Shown in pieces: positions 17,646 through 26,426 of a stretch of DNA of 64,000 nucleotides. Made by a program: the position numbers and the translations under genes. The first letter of the stretch is position 1. Each line of letters opens with the position of its first letter. The DNA lies in NCBI GenBank assembly GCA_014378465.1, contig JACMNQ010000035.1:58965-122964 (forward strand), in the 5' to 3' direction. The notes beneath the pieces were generated by a model that saw nothing but the letters and a program-made list of their open reading frames with translations, was not told where the DNA came from and did no database searches. Source of the stretch: Oligoflexia bacterium. GTDB taxonomy: Bacteria > Bdellovibrionota > UBA1018.

Positions 17646-18356
17646 ATGATCATCACGTCACAGGACCTCGTCATCATTCTTTTCCTGATTTTCCTCGAAG
17701 GCATTCTCTCCATCGACAATGCGCTCGTCCTGGCGCTTCTCGCCCGCGAGCTGCCCCCCAAACAGAGAAAGAAGGCTCTGACTTACGGTCTTGTCGGTGC
17801 CGTGCTCTTTCGTCTGCTCGCCTTGAGTCTGGTCACTTATCTCGTGCGTTGGAACTGGGTCAAATTCGTGGGCGGAGGTTACCTCGTCTACATCGCCGTC
17901 AAAAGTCTGCTCGTCGGAGAAAGCAAGAAACACGGGCCCAAGTCCTCGAGTTCTTCCCATTTCTGGAAGACCGTTCTCATCATCGAACTCACGGACATCG
18001 CCTTTGCGCTCGACTCCATCATGGCGGCCGTCGCGATGACTCCAAAGTTCTGGATCATCTTCACGGGCGGAGTGCTGGGTGTGATCATGATGCGCTTTGC
18101 AGCCAGCGCCTTCATCAAGATCCTCGAAAAATTTCCGTCATTCGAAAAGACCGCCTACCTGCTCGTCCTCATCATCGGGATCAAAGTGATTCTCGAAGGA
18201 TTGCACTTGCCCGGAATTGACTTTCACGCGCCTGAAGCTCCCTCATTCTGGATCTTCTGGGGATTGATGGCAGCAGGATTTCTCTACGGCTTCAAACCTG
18301 CGAAAAAGGATCCGTCAAAGAGCCGCGATCTCAAGAAGCTGGACGATCACCACTGA
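17646..18356 (+). CDS. TerC family integral membrane protein
   Basis: 236 residues with about seven hydrophobic segments. The conserved acidic motifs of the family lie in membrane segments: 'FLEGILSIDNALVLALL' near the start and 'IELTDIAFALDSIMAAVAM' in the middle. The short soluble C-terminus is Lys/Asp-rich. TerC/Alx/YkoY proteins export metal ions, Mn2+ in several studied cases. It lies 65 bp after the erythromycin-esterase-like gene on the same strand and may belong to that operon. TerC genes are also known near phosphoribosyltransferase genes in Ter stress systems, though no other ter gene is present here. Confidence 0.9.
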   Translation: MIITSQDLVIILFLIFLEGILSIDNALVLALLARELPPKQRKKALTYGLVGAVLFRLLALSLVTYLVRWNWVKFVGGGYLVYIAVKSLLVGESKKHGPKSSSSSHFWKTVLIIELTDIAFALDSIMAAVAMTPKFWIIFTGGVLGVIMMRFAASAFIKILEKFPSFEKTAYLLVLIIGIKVILEGLHLPGIDFHAPEAPSFWIFWGLMAAGFLYGFKPAKKDPSKSRDLKKLDDHH

Positions 18357-18380
18357 GACTTCAGAATGAGTGCCTGAAAT

Positions 18381-19616
18381 TCAGGCGGAGATGGACTGCT
18401 GGCCGCGTTTCATCGGGAAATGAGCCTCAAGCACGTTTCCCTTGCCGGGCAGACTCTCGGCAAGAGTGACATTGCCCTGATGCAGCTGCGCGATCTGTCT
18501 GGAGATGAAAAGTCCCAGCCCCAGTCCACCGAGGCGACTGGTCCTCTGGGCTCGTTCAAAGGGCTGAAAGATCCGGCTTCGATCCGCTTCCGGAACGCTC
18601 GGTCCCTGGTCCCGGACCGAGAGGATCAAACCCTCCTGATCTTCGCGAAGTTTGACCCATACCACGCCACCTTCCGGTGAAAAGCGAATCGCATTCATCG
18701 TGAGATTGGTCACCACTTCTTCAAAGCGCACCGGATCCACCCAGGCGTTCAGCGTTTCGGGGGCATCGAGATTGATTTTCACGCCGGCTTCCGTAGCCAG
18801 GACCTGAAGACGTCCATCAATGGTCTCGCGCGCGATGGTGGAGACGTCAGTCTCTCCGGGCTCAACCATGAAACGGCCATTCTGAATTCTCGAAACATCG
18901 AGCAGTCCATCGATCAGCTCATTGAGCCTCTCCACCTGCCGAATGACGATCTTGAAGAAGGACCGCTGCTTGTCCTGTTCCGGACTGAACGGAGCTCCCG
19001 GTTTGGCCCGAAGCATTCTTTCCTGGAGCTGAAGAATTCCGTAGATCGAAGTCAGGGGAGTTTTGAGTTCGTGACTGGCGATGGAAAGAAACTGATCTCG
19101 AAGGGACAATTCATTGCTGAGCTGCTGAAAACTGGAAAGCGTCATCAAGTGCTGAGCGGCCGCAATGAGAAGAGTCTCTTCCTTGGATGCGATCGGTTTG
19201 CTCGAAGCGGTGAGAATCCAACCCATTTCCTTCTTGTCCCGCTCTGAACGATTGCGATCCTTTGCGGGTAAATGACTGTTCGTGAGCGGAATTGCCGTCA
19301 GATGCTTGATTCCGCTCTGCTCACTTCCGAAAGGAAACTCTCGGGAAAGCTGAATCGATCGCACTTTCAGCAGCTGCGTGGACTCCAGAGCAGGCATGTT
19401 CAGGATCTGCGCCTGAATGTATTCCGAAAGCGCGGGAGAAGTCGAATCCACACCATTGAGACCAGCGCCGCGCGCACCCAGCTCAGGAACCCAGAGAAAG
19501 ACCGCCGGAACTTCGATCAGCTGCTTGAGAGCTTCAGCGATCGTCACCATCTCAGAGGTGTTCTTGGGCCACTGGGTCGTATTCCGATAAAATGAACTCA
19601 GTCGTGATGCTTCCAC
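18381..19616 (-). CDS. Soluble sensor histidine kinase
   Basis: 411 residues without membrane segments. Residues 1-165 are a poorly conserved GAF-like sensor. A HisKA domain follows with the phospho-His in 'SIASHELKTPLTSIYG'. The ATPase domain has the N box 'EVVTNLTMNAIRFSPEGG', G1 'LSVRDQGPSVPEADRSRIF' and G2 'RLGGLGLGLFISRQIAQ'. It should autophosphorylate and signal to a response regulator; the nearest candidate is the single-domain receiver at 20079. It converges on TerC. Confidence 0.92.
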   Translation of the reverse strand: MEASRLSSFYRNTTQWPKNTSEMVTIAEALKQLIEVPAVFLWVPELGARGAGLNGVDSTSPALSEYIQAQILNMPALESTQLLKVRSIQLSREFPFGSEQSGIKHLTAIPLTNSHLPAKDRNRSERDKKEMGWILTASSKPIASKEETLLIAAAQHLMTLSSFQQLSNELSLRDQFLSIASHELKTPLTSIYGILQLQERMLRAKPGAPFSPEQDKQRSFFKIVIRQVERLNELIDGLLDVSRIQNGRFMVEPGETDVSTIARETIDGRLQVLATEAGVKINLDAPETLNAWVDPVRFEEVVTNLTMNAIRFSPEGGVVWVKLREDQEGLILSVRDQGPSVPEADRSRIFQPFERAQRTSRLGGLGLGLFISRQIAQLHQGNVTLAESLPGKGNVLEAHFPMKRGQQSISA

Positions 19617-19779
19617 ATTACTTTCTTACCACCTCTGCATTACGGCGAGCGTGCGTTAAATGGTTTAATTCTGGAGGCATTCTGAATAGTCGAATCATTC
19701 CATCGACTGCCGTGCAGCGAGCGGTGCGCGTTAATAATCAACACGGAGTGTATAAAAAATAAAGCCAGGTTTCCCGCAA

Positions 19780-19797
19780 GTGTCAGTATTTTGACAC
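19780..19797. promoter_or_regulatory. Palindromic operator-like site
   Basis: GTGTCA (19780-19785) and TGACAC (19792-19797) form an inverted repeat with a 6-base spacer, the geometry of a dimeric regulator site. It lies in a 259-bp stretch (19617-19875) that otherwise holds no recognisable gene, upstream of a small membrane protein. Confidence 0.35.
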
Positions 19798-19875
19798 ATG
19801 GGTGCCCGGGCGGTGGAAATTGCGCCCAAGCCCCGGATCATTCAAGAAAACGTTATGGATGGACGATAGATCTGT

Positions 19876-20073
19876 ATGAAGCCGCAGATCGAACAGGATG
19901 TGAATGCTCACGTGCACCTTTTCACTTCAGTATGGAGTTGGATGTGGGTGGGATTTGTCCTTGGAATCGGCATGAGCGTCTGGGTGAAGCATCACGCTGA
20001 TGCCCCTGCCGTGATCCGAGCCATGGTTCCCGAGACCCCTCGAGCGCCGGCGGCCGAGGTCCAGAAACCGTGA
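19876..20073 (+). CDS. Small single-pass membrane protein
   Basis: 65 residues. A hydrophobic segment rich in Trp ('SVWSWMWVGFVLGIGMSVWV') lies near residues 19-38, followed by an Ala/Pro-rich tail. The ribosome site is weak (GATAGATCTGT), so translation is not assured, but the clean membrane segment supports it. No family recognised. It converges on the receiver gene with 5 bp between stops. Confidence 0.45.
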   Translation: MKPQIEQDVNAHVHLFTSVWSWMWVGFVLGIGMSVWVKHHADAPAVIRAMVPETPRAPAAEVQKP

Positions 20074-20078
20074 AGAAT

Positions 20079-20495
20079 TCAGCTTTGGGCCGAAGAAAAA
20101 ATTCCCGAAATGCGTTCACCCAGCTGGTCGGCACTGAACGGTTTCACGATGTAAGCCGACACTCCCGCACGAAGCGCCTCGGAAATATGGTCCTGATCAT
20201 TCTTTGCGGTCATCATCAGAAACGGAAGCTTGCGCGTGGGTGCGAAACCGCGCAGAGAGCGCAGAAGATCCACTCCGGACATTCCGGGCATGTTCCAGTC
20301 CGAAAGAATCAGATGAAACGGGTCCATTCTGCCATCATTGAGAGCAGGAGAATGAGCCGACTGCACCAGGCGCCATGCAATCTCGGCGTCCTCCGCCTGA
20401 AGCACCCGCCTGCAGCCCAGTTCCTCGAGCATTCCACTGACTATGCTTCGCATCGCAGGCATGTCATCCACGACCAGAATCTTCAGATCGACCAT
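20079..20495 (-). CDS. Single-domain response regulator (CheY-like)
   Basis: 138 residues, one receiver domain only. The acidic pair is in 'ILVVDDMPAMR', the phospho-acceptor Asp in 'LILSDWNMPGMSG', the Thr in 'FLMMTAK' and the Lys in 'AYIVKPFS'. With no output domain it acts by protein-protein contact, as CheY does. It is divergent from the CHASE2 cyclase with 31 bp between starts and lies near the soluble histidine kinase, so it could link the two; this is inference. Confidence 0.92.
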   Translation of the reverse strand: MVDLKILVVDDMPAMRSIVSGMLEELGCRRVLQAEDAEIAWRLVQSAHSPALNDGRMDPFHLILSDWNMPGMSGVDLLRSLRGFAPTRKLPFLMMTAKNDQDHISEALRAGVSAYIVKPFSADQLGERISGIFSSAQS

Positions 20496-20526
20496 GAATT
20501 GAATTCTAACACAGGAGTCTCCTCCG

Positions 20527-22860
20527 GTGAAAACTAAGCTTTGGCTTTTTCAAGTGCCGGTCGTGCTGATCTTCTACTCGGCATTTTACATCACTCAGCT
20601 CGGTGTCAACGGCGACCTGAAGAATGAGTTCGTGCGTAACAACATCTTCTCCAATCTCCGGATCGTTTCCGGAATGTTCACGAACTTCAAATTCCGGATT
20701 CGTGGCCCCCAGCCGCCGAAGAACCGCATCGTGATCGTTGAAGTGGACAGCGAATCCATCGCGCAGCATGGCCGCTGGCCCTGGCACCGGGACAAGATGG
20801 CCGAACTCGTCCAGAAGTCATTCGATGCGGGAGCCAAAGTCGTTGGCCTGGATATCGTTTTTTCGGAAGAGGACAAGCGCGTCTCTGAGACCCTGAAAGA
20901 GGTTCTGCAGAAGAACAATCTGGCCCAGGTGATTCCTGAACAGGAAACCGACAACAATCTGGAGACGATCATTCAGTTCAACCCGGATAAGCTGGTTCTC
21001 GGCTGGACGAGCGAGAATGCCTGTCAGCCCGCTTACATGCCGCCAGAAGGCTGTCCCGTGAAGGATCCTGAAAAAATTGCCAGTCTTCCCCCTCATTTTG
21101 ACAAGTTCGCCTATCAAAGTTTCATCGCGCCAAAAGACTTCGATTCTCAGAAGACTTCGCTGGTCTCAGCCCCTTCCGTCATCGCGAACATTCCGAAATT
21201 CAACGACGCTGCCACTCACTCCGGGTATTTCAATTCCTTCGCCGATGAAGATGGTTACGTCAGACGCACCAATCTCGTGATGCTCGTCAACGGCAAACCC
21301 TATCCTTCCCTGCCGCTGGAGATGATGCGGGTCGGCCTCAATGATGAGCTCAAGGTCGAAGTCGATGCGAGCTACCGCATCTCGGACATTTCATTCACGA
21401 AAAGCGGCAGATCCATTCCAGTCACTCCCCTGGGCGCGATGGAAATAAACTTCCGAGGCCCAGCCTACACTTTCACTTACATCTCCGCGAAGGACGTCCT
21501 GAGTTTCGGGACCGCGAATGACGCCGGCCGAAACCTGGCTTCGACCAGTACGACCGAAAGTCTCAGGGAAGCGCTCAAAGACGCCTACGTTCTCATTGGA
21601 GTCTCCGCGATCGGCGTCTTCGATATGCGGGCTTTTCCGTTCGACTCGAACACTCCCGGAGTCGAAGGTCATGCGAACATTCTCGACAATCTCCTTTCAG
21701 GCGACATGCTGACTCACAAGAAGAGTCAGGGAGACGGATTCATCTGGATTTCACTTCTCATGGTCGTCGGCGCTCTGCTTCTCGCTTTCATCACCGAAAA
21801 GATGGAATCCGTTCCGGCACTCCTCCTCTTCATGGCCTCTCTGGGCGCTTTCAGCGTCATCGATGCCAAAGTGCTCTTTCAGAACAATATTCATTGGGAT
21901 ACGAGCTTCCTCTATCTGGAGATGGGCGTGATCTTCATGTTCACCATCGCCTTGAAGTATGTTTCTGAGGAAAAGAACAAGAAGTTCATTCGAGGCGCGC
22001 TTTCCAAATACGTCGCCCCCACCATCGTTGACTCGATTCTAAAGGATCCTCGCAAGCTTTCGCTCGGAGGCGAAAAGAAGGATCTCACGATTCTTTTTTC
22101 GGACATTCGAGGTTTCACGAGCTTCTCGGAAAAGATGGACGCAAAGCAGCTTGCCGGCTTCCTGAACGACTATCTGGGCATCATGACGGACATCGTCTTC
22201 GACTGTGAAGGCACTCTCGACAAGTACATTGGTGACGCAGTGATGGCTTTCTGGGGTGCACCGCTGGATCAGCCGAAACACGCCACGAATGCCTGTATTG
22301 CGGCAATGAAGATGCAAAAGGCGCTTGCGGACAACCGGGAACGCTTCAGAACTCAGTATGGCATCGAAGTGAACATCGGCATCGGCGTCAACACGGGATC
22401 CGTCAACGTCGGGAACATGGGTTCTGAAAGAATCTTTGAGTACACGGTCATCGGAGATCACGTCAATCTGGCATCGCGCCTGGAAGGCCTGACGAAGACC
22501 TATGGCGCCGGGATCGTCACCAGTCGCTACACTTTTGACGACATCGTGGCGAGCGCTCAGACCCTGCCTCCGCACCGCGTCCTGGATTTCGTCAAAGTCA
22601 AAGGCAAGAAGAACGCTGTCGAGCTGATCCAGGTCCTGGACGCCGAGCTCCCGGCTGAAGCATTGAAACTCTTTGACCACGGACGAGAACTCTATAAAAT
22701 GCAGAAGTGGGATGAAGCCGCCGAGGCTTTCGAAAAGGTGAAAATCCTGCTGGGCGGTCACGATGGCCCATCTGAGATGTACCTTGAACGTTGCCGGGAT
22801 TTCAAGCTGACTCCCCCTGAAGCCAATTGGGACGGGAGCTGGGAAATGCACAGTAAATAA
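20527..22860 (+). CDS. CHASE2-domain class III adenylate/guanylate cyclase
   Basis: 777 residues starting at a GTG with AGGAG upstream. An N-terminal membrane segment is followed by a large extracytoplasmic CHASE2 sensor (about 40-370, 'IVIVEVDSESIAQHGRWPW', 'VVGLDIVFSEED'), three membrane segments (about 400-478) and a cytoplasmic cyclase domain (about 515-705). The metal-binding Asp residues lie in 'ILFSDIRGFTSF' and 'YIGDAVMAFWGAP', and 'TVIGDHVNLASRLEG' carries the purine/transition-state region. A 60-residue helical tail follows. It makes a cyclic nucleotide in response to an envelope signal. The gene 2 bp downstream encodes a cNMP-binding protein, an obvious effector. ATP versus GTP preference cannot be settled by reading. 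Confidence 0.95.
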   Translation: MKTKLWLFQVPVVLIFYSAFYITQLGVNGDLKNEFVRNNIFSNLRIVSGMFTNFKFRIRGPQPPKNRIVIVEVDSESIAQHGRWPWHRDKMAELVQKSFDAGAKVVGLDIVFSEEDKRVSETLKEVLQKNNLAQVIPEQETDNNLETIIQFNPDKLVLGWTSENACQPAYMPPEGCPVKDPEKIASLPPHFDKFAYQSFIAPKDFDSQKTSLVSAPSVIANIPKFNDAATHSGYFNSFADEDGYVRRTNLVMLVNGKPYPSLPLEMMRVGLNDELKVEVDASYRISDISFTKSGRSIPVTPLGAMEINFRGPAYTFTYISAKDVLSFGTANDAGRNLASTSTTESLREALKDAYVLIGVSAIGVFDMRAFPFDSNTPGVEGHANILDNLLSGDMLTHKKSQGDGFIWISLLMVVGALLLAFITEKMESVPALLLFMASLGAFSVIDAKVLFQNNIHWDTSFLYLEMGVIFMFTIALKYVSEEKNKKFIRGALSKYVAPTIVDSILKDPRKLSLGGEKKDLTILFSDIRGFTSFSEKMDAKQLAGFLNDYLGIMTDIVFDCEGTLDKYIGDAVMAFWGAPLDQPKHATNACIAAMKMQKALADNRERFRTQYGIEVNIGIGVNTGSVNVGNMGSERIFEYTVIGDHVNLASRLEGLTKTYGAGIVTSRYTFDDIVASAQTLPPHRVLDFVKVKGKKNAVELIQVLDAELPAEALKLFDHGRELYKMQKWDEAAEAFEKVKILLGGHDGPSEMYLERCRDFKLTPPEANWDGSWEMHSK

Positions 22861-22862
22861 TT

Positions 22863-23969
22863 ATGTCAGACTTCACTCAAAAACCACTCGCTCCGGGAAG
22901 TCCCACTGCTCAAGCTGCCGCACCGCAGGCTGCGCCCGCAGTCAAACGTCTGAAGAAGGGCGAACTTCTGTTCAGCGAGGGAGACAATTCTTCCTCGATG
23001 TACCTGCTGAAGACCGGCATGATCCGCATCTTCAAGAAGAAGGGCGAAGCCAATATTGAGATTGACACGATTCGCGCCGGGCAGATCCTGGGAGAGCTCG
23101 CTTTTCTCGATGGCAATCCAAGATCCGCTTCAGGCGAAGCGCTGATGGACTGTGAACTGATGGAAATTTCAGCCAACGTCTTTCAAGCCGTCGTGCTGAA
23201 AATGCCCGACTGGCTCAAAATTCTGCTCAAGACCGTGGTGTCTCGCCTGCGCGCGACGAGCACGCGCATCAAACAGCTGGAGAGTTCCAGTTCCGCCTAT
23301 GATTATTCAGAAAAGGACGGCAAGAAGAGCGCTCACTACGTTTATCTGTCCTCTCACGACGCTCTCAAGATTTCGACGGCGATTCTGCTCGTCGCTTCCC
23401 GCAATGGGACTGAAGTGCCTGCAGGAATTGATATTCGACTGGGCGTTCTGCAGCGCTATGCCAATCAGATCCTGAACATTCCGGTGGCCAAAATCACCAG
23501 TTTCGTGGATCTCCTCACGCAAGCAGGCCTCATGACGATCAGTGAAGGCTCGACTGAAGTCACCCTGAAGGACATCGATTTCATGGAAAATCTCATCACT
23601 TACATCAACGATGAGAACCTGCTCGAACCTTCCAAACGCCACGACATCACGCTTCGCGGCTTTCTGGTCATGAGCATGATCAACAAGAACCTCGCGAAGT
23701 ATCCGGTGGATGAAATCACTGGTTTGACCACGGTCAACGTCGCGGAGATCCGTTCGACTGAGCTCAATGCCGCAGGCAAGGAGTCTTTTCGACTCGAGGA
23801 ATTTCCGGAACTGGCCAACCTCGGCTACTGCACGCCTCTCAGTGTCAAATCAGGTGCCGAACAGACCACGCTCGTCAAAGCCACCACTTTTCAGAAATTT
23901 TACCGCTTTCAGCGAGTCACGATGATGATCAATGCGCTGAACGAACAGAAACGCCGAACCAGCAGGTGA
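22863..23969 (+). CDS. Cyclic-nucleotide-binding effector protein
   Basis: 368 residues. Residues about 25-140 are a CRP/PKA-type cNMP-binding domain: 'LFSEGDNSSSMYLLKTG', then the phosphate-binding cassette 'GELAFLDGNPRSASGEAL', which has the Arg expected for cyclic nucleotide contact. The C-terminal 200 residues are not a standard Crp helix-turn-helix. They include a winged-helix-like stretch 'IPVAKITSFVDLLTQAGLM' and a second similar block. The first 25 residues are Ala/Pro-rich. It starts 2 bp after the cyclase stop, so both are one transcript and the pair reads as source and receiver of the second messenger. The output is unknown. Confidence 0.9.
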   Translation: MSDFTQKPLAPGSPTAQAAAPQAAPAVKRLKKGELLFSEGDNSSSMYLLKTGMIRIFKKKGEANIEIDTIRAGQILGELAFLDGNPRSASGEALMDCELMEISANVFQAVVLKMPDWLKILLKTVVSRLRATSTRIKQLESSSSAYDYSEKDGKKSAHYVYLSSHDALKISTAILLVASRNGTEVPAGIDIRLGVLQRYANQILNIPVAKITSFVDLLTQAGLMTISEGSTEVTLKDIDFMENLITYINDENLLEPSKRHDITLRGFLVMSMINKNLAKYPVDEITGLTTVNVAEIRSTELNAAGKESFRLEEFPELANLGYCTPLSVKSGAEQTTLVKATTFQKFYRFQRVTMMINALNEQKRRTSR

Positions 23970-23990
23970 CCGGACTGTTCATGTCTGATC

Positions 23991-24027
23991 TTCGCTGACG
24001 CTCATCCGCACTTTTCGCTGACGCTCA
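23991..24027. repeat. Direct 14-bp repeat
   Basis: TTCGCTGACGCTCA occurs at 23991-24004 and 24014-24027, 9 bases apart, between the convergent cNMP-binding and ManC genes. The second copy covers the ManC stop codon. Confidence 0.6.
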
Positions 24028-25107
24028 GGCAAGCTCAGGTCGCTTCTTCTTCACCTGTTCGACGATCAGCTTGATGTCCTGCGCGCGGTCCTTCCGCGCG
24101 ACCAGAATGGCATTGCCGTGCTGAACGACGATGAGATTCTCGACACCGAGCAAAGCGATGAGTTTTCCCGGAGCATCCACGATGTTGCCGGTCGAGTCCA
24201 CGCTGATGACCTGCCCGCCGGTGAGCACGCCGCACTCATGGCGTGCTTCAAGTACTTCAGAGAGACTTTCGAGCGAAGTCCAGCTGCCGAGGTCATCCCA
24301 ACCACAGTCGAGCGTGAAAGTGACGACGTTCTTCGCCTTTTCCATCACTCCGTAATCGATCGAGGTCGCGGTCATCTGAGGATAGGCCACTTCGACTTTT
24401 CCGTCAGACCGGTTCCAGACCTGATCCATTTCCGGCATGAACTCGGCGAATGCCTTCAGAATGACTTCCGCGCGCCAGAGAAACATTCCGCCGTTCCAGA
24501 GGTAGTTTCCGGACTCGACGAACTCGCGGGCCTTGTCGAATTTGGGCTTTTCAACGAAAGCCTCCACCTTGCGACAATCCCCATGGGTCGCCGGTCCTGC
24601 CGAGCCCGCGACTGGAGCACCCAGGCGAAGGTAACCATAACCGGTTTCAGGACGAGAAGGCTTCACTCCAAGAGTGACGAGATCATCGTGAGATGAAGCC
24701 CATTCAGCAGCTTGCATGACCGATCTTTTGAAGGAAGCGAGATCAGCGATGTAATGATCTGAAGGCATGACGAGCATGACCGCCCTCGGATCTTTTTCGA
24801 AGATCGCACGTGCTGCCCAGTAAACGCAGGGAGCGGTGTTGCGTCCCGCCGGCTCTGCCAGAACGGCGACATCGGGAGCCTGCTCGCCGACAGCGTGCTT
24901 GAGTTGACGTGTGGTCACGATCGTACGGTGCTCGACTCCCGGCGGAACCAGGCCATCGAAGCGCTTGAGCGTGTGCACGAGCAGTGTCTCCGAAGTGTCT
25001 TTGCCAAAGGACAGAAGCTGCTTCGGACGCTGTGAAGTGCTTTTGGGCCAGAAACGAGTGCCACTTCCCCCGGCCATGACCACGAGGTGAAGGGAGGGCT
25101 TGTTCAT
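24025..25107 (-). CDS. manC: Mannose-1-phosphate guanylyltransferase
   Basis: 360 residues, the nucleotidyltransferase domain alone. It forms GDP-mannose from GTP and mannose-1-phosphate for surface polysaccharide. Motifs are 'VVMAGGSGTRFWPKS', 'QRPKQLLSFG', 'FVEKPKFDKA' and 'YLWNGGMFLWRAE'. Bifunctional ManC proteins carry a C-terminal isomerase cupin; here that part is encoded separately by the gene immediately upstream, overlapping by 4 bp. Confidence 0.95.
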   Translation of the reverse strand: MNKPSLHLVVMAGGSGTRFWPKSTSQRPKQLLSFGKDTSETLLVHTLKRFDGLVPPGVEHRTIVTTRQLKHAVGEQAPDVAVLAEPAGRNTAPCVYWAARAIFEKDPRAVMLVMPSDHYIADLASFKRSVMQAAEWASSHDDLVTLGVKPSRPETGYGYLRLGAPVAGSAGPATHGDCRKVEAFVEKPKFDKAREFVESGNYLWNGGMFLWRAEVILKAFAEFMPEMDQVWNRSDGKVEVAYPQMTATSIDYGVMEKAKNVVTFTLDCGWDDLGSWTSLESLSEVLEARHECGVLTGGQVISVDSTGNIVDAPGKLIALLGVENLIVVQHGNAILVARKDRAQDIKLIVEQVKKKRPELA

Positions 25108-25460
25108 GCTCGTCCGTAGCCGTCTTCAAGTCTGACGATGTCTTCCAGGTGTGGAGTCGACACTTCAAAGACGTCGGTGTCTTCGATCGCGATCATGCGG
25201 TGCTTTTTCCCCGGCGGAATGTGATGGGCTTCGCCGGCGTTGAGAGTGATCTCTTCGAGCACTCCCTGATCGTTTTCAAAAACGAAAAGCATCTTGCCGG
25301 TATGGACCAGAATCGTCTCTTCCTTGATGTTGTGGTACTGCAGTGAAAGCATGTGACCTTTTTTGATGTGCAGGATCTTTCCCACATAATCACCGGTTTT
25401 CGCCCAGATCAATTCGTGACCCCAGGGCTTTTCCACTCTCTGAATCGGCTGCTTGCTCAT
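25104..25460 (-). CDS. Mannose-6-phosphate isomerase-type cupin
   Basis: 118 residues from ATG 25460, which has GGAG five bases upstream; an in-frame GTG two codons earlier is less likely. The cupin fold shows 'EKPWGHELIWAK', metal ligands in 'LSLQYHNIKEETILVHTG' and 'AHHIPPGKKHRM'. It corresponds to the C-terminal domain of type II phosphomannose isomerase/ManC fusions. Stop and start overlap with manC, so the two products likely supply mannose-1-phosphate and GDP-mannose together. A lone cupin may instead be a sugar-phosphate epimerase or isomerase of other specificity. Confidence 0.87.
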   Translation of the reverse strand: MSKQPIQRVEKPWGHELIWAKTGDYVGKILHIKKGHMLSLQYHNIKEETILVHTGKMLFVFENDQGVLEEITLNAGEAHHIPPGKKHRMIAIEDTDVFEVSTPHLEDIVRLEDGYGRA

Positions 25461-25504
25461 ACTCACTCCGTATCACTCATTCTGATATAATTCAGCCTTG
25501 AACT

Positions 25505-26233
25505 TCAATCAGGCGTTTTGGCCACGATGAATGTGGAAATCACATTTTTGACTTTGTAACGGGCGCCCGCTTTATCCGCTTCACTGACGGTGTCGTAACC
25601 GCCGATGTAAAGGCGGTACCAGCGACCCTTCTGATTAAGATCAACCAGGCGAACGAACGGCTGCACTCCCTTGGACTCAAGAGCGTCCACTTCGGGCTTT
25701 GCGTCTTCAGGCGATTTGAAAGCGCCAACCTGGAGAGTGTACTTCCCTCCTGAGGAAGGACGCGACAACGCCGAGAAGTGAGTCACGCTGGCTGAACCCT
25801 TGTGCGGCAGCGGCTTGTTCTCGGAATGAGTCACAGTCGGCGCCTCCCCATGAAGAGGAGCTGGATGAGACTCACGAGACGTCGCACCGCCTGATTTTGA
25901 CTTCGTGTTTTCCGGCAGATCCACAGCACGTGGAGTCTCCATCCGGATGCCGGTCTTTTCGACTTCATCGTGCAAGCTTCGGCTGAGGGACTCATCCGCA
26001 GCCTGGGGAGCGTCCTTGGCCTGTTCATTCATTTCAAAGCGCTCAGGTACCTGATCTGAAACCATCGGGACCGGTGAGATCTGCGTCGTGACATGGGTCA
26101 CGTCCTTCGGAGTCACCTTTTTCCCGAGATGAATCCCGAGAGTGAACGCGAAAAGAGCCACAGTCACGCCAAGAAGGATCAGAACTCCGACTTCCTTGCG
26201 GTCATAGATGAAAAGGCGCTTTTTTTGGTCCAT
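25505..26233 (-). CDS. Membrane-anchored SPOR-domain protein
   Basis: 242 residues: a short basic cytoplasmic N-terminus, one membrane segment ('VLILLGVTVALFAFTLGIHL', residues 16-35), a long Pro/Ser/Glu-rich periplasmic linker, and a C-terminal SPOR domain ('GGKYTLQVGAFKSPEDA', 'RWYRLYIGGYDTVSEAD'). SPOR domains bind denuded septal peptidoglycan, and the layout matches FtsN/DedD-type division proteins. Divergent from the pilin cluster. Confidence 0.9.
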   Translation of the reverse strand: MDQKKRLFIYDRKEVGVLILLGVTVALFAFTLGIHLGKKVTPKDVTHVTTQISPVPMVSDQVPERFEMNEQAKDAPQAADESLSRSLHDEVEKTGIRMETPRAVDLPENTKSKSGGATSRESHPAPLHGEAPTVTHSENKPLPHKGSASVTHFSALSRPSSGGKYTLQVGAFKSPEDAKPEVDALESKGVQPFVRLVDLNQKGRWYRLYIGGYDTVSEADKAGARYKVKNVISTFIVAKTPD

Positions 26234-26308
26234 TATCCTTTCATCTTAACGCCCTCCTTTTAAAATTTCACGCAAATTTCCCAAAACCTCCCGATGCTTA
26301 GGTCCGGA

Positions 26309-26333
26309 GTTCGGTCGGAGTGACCGGTTTTTT
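26309..26333 (+). terminator. Possible leader terminator before the pilin gene
   Basis: CGGTC and GACCG flank a 5-base loop and are followed by a run of T residues, 95 bp before the Flp-like pilin and in its direction. No plus-strand gene precedes it, so if real it would work as an attenuator. Confidence 0.3.
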
Positions 26334-26426
26334 CCCAGCCGCCGGCCTGAACGTGGCTTTACAGTCGGTGCCAAGCGTTTGGCGGAGGCGTGAAACTTCC
26401 AAAGAAGGGCGCACAAGGAGCCTTTT

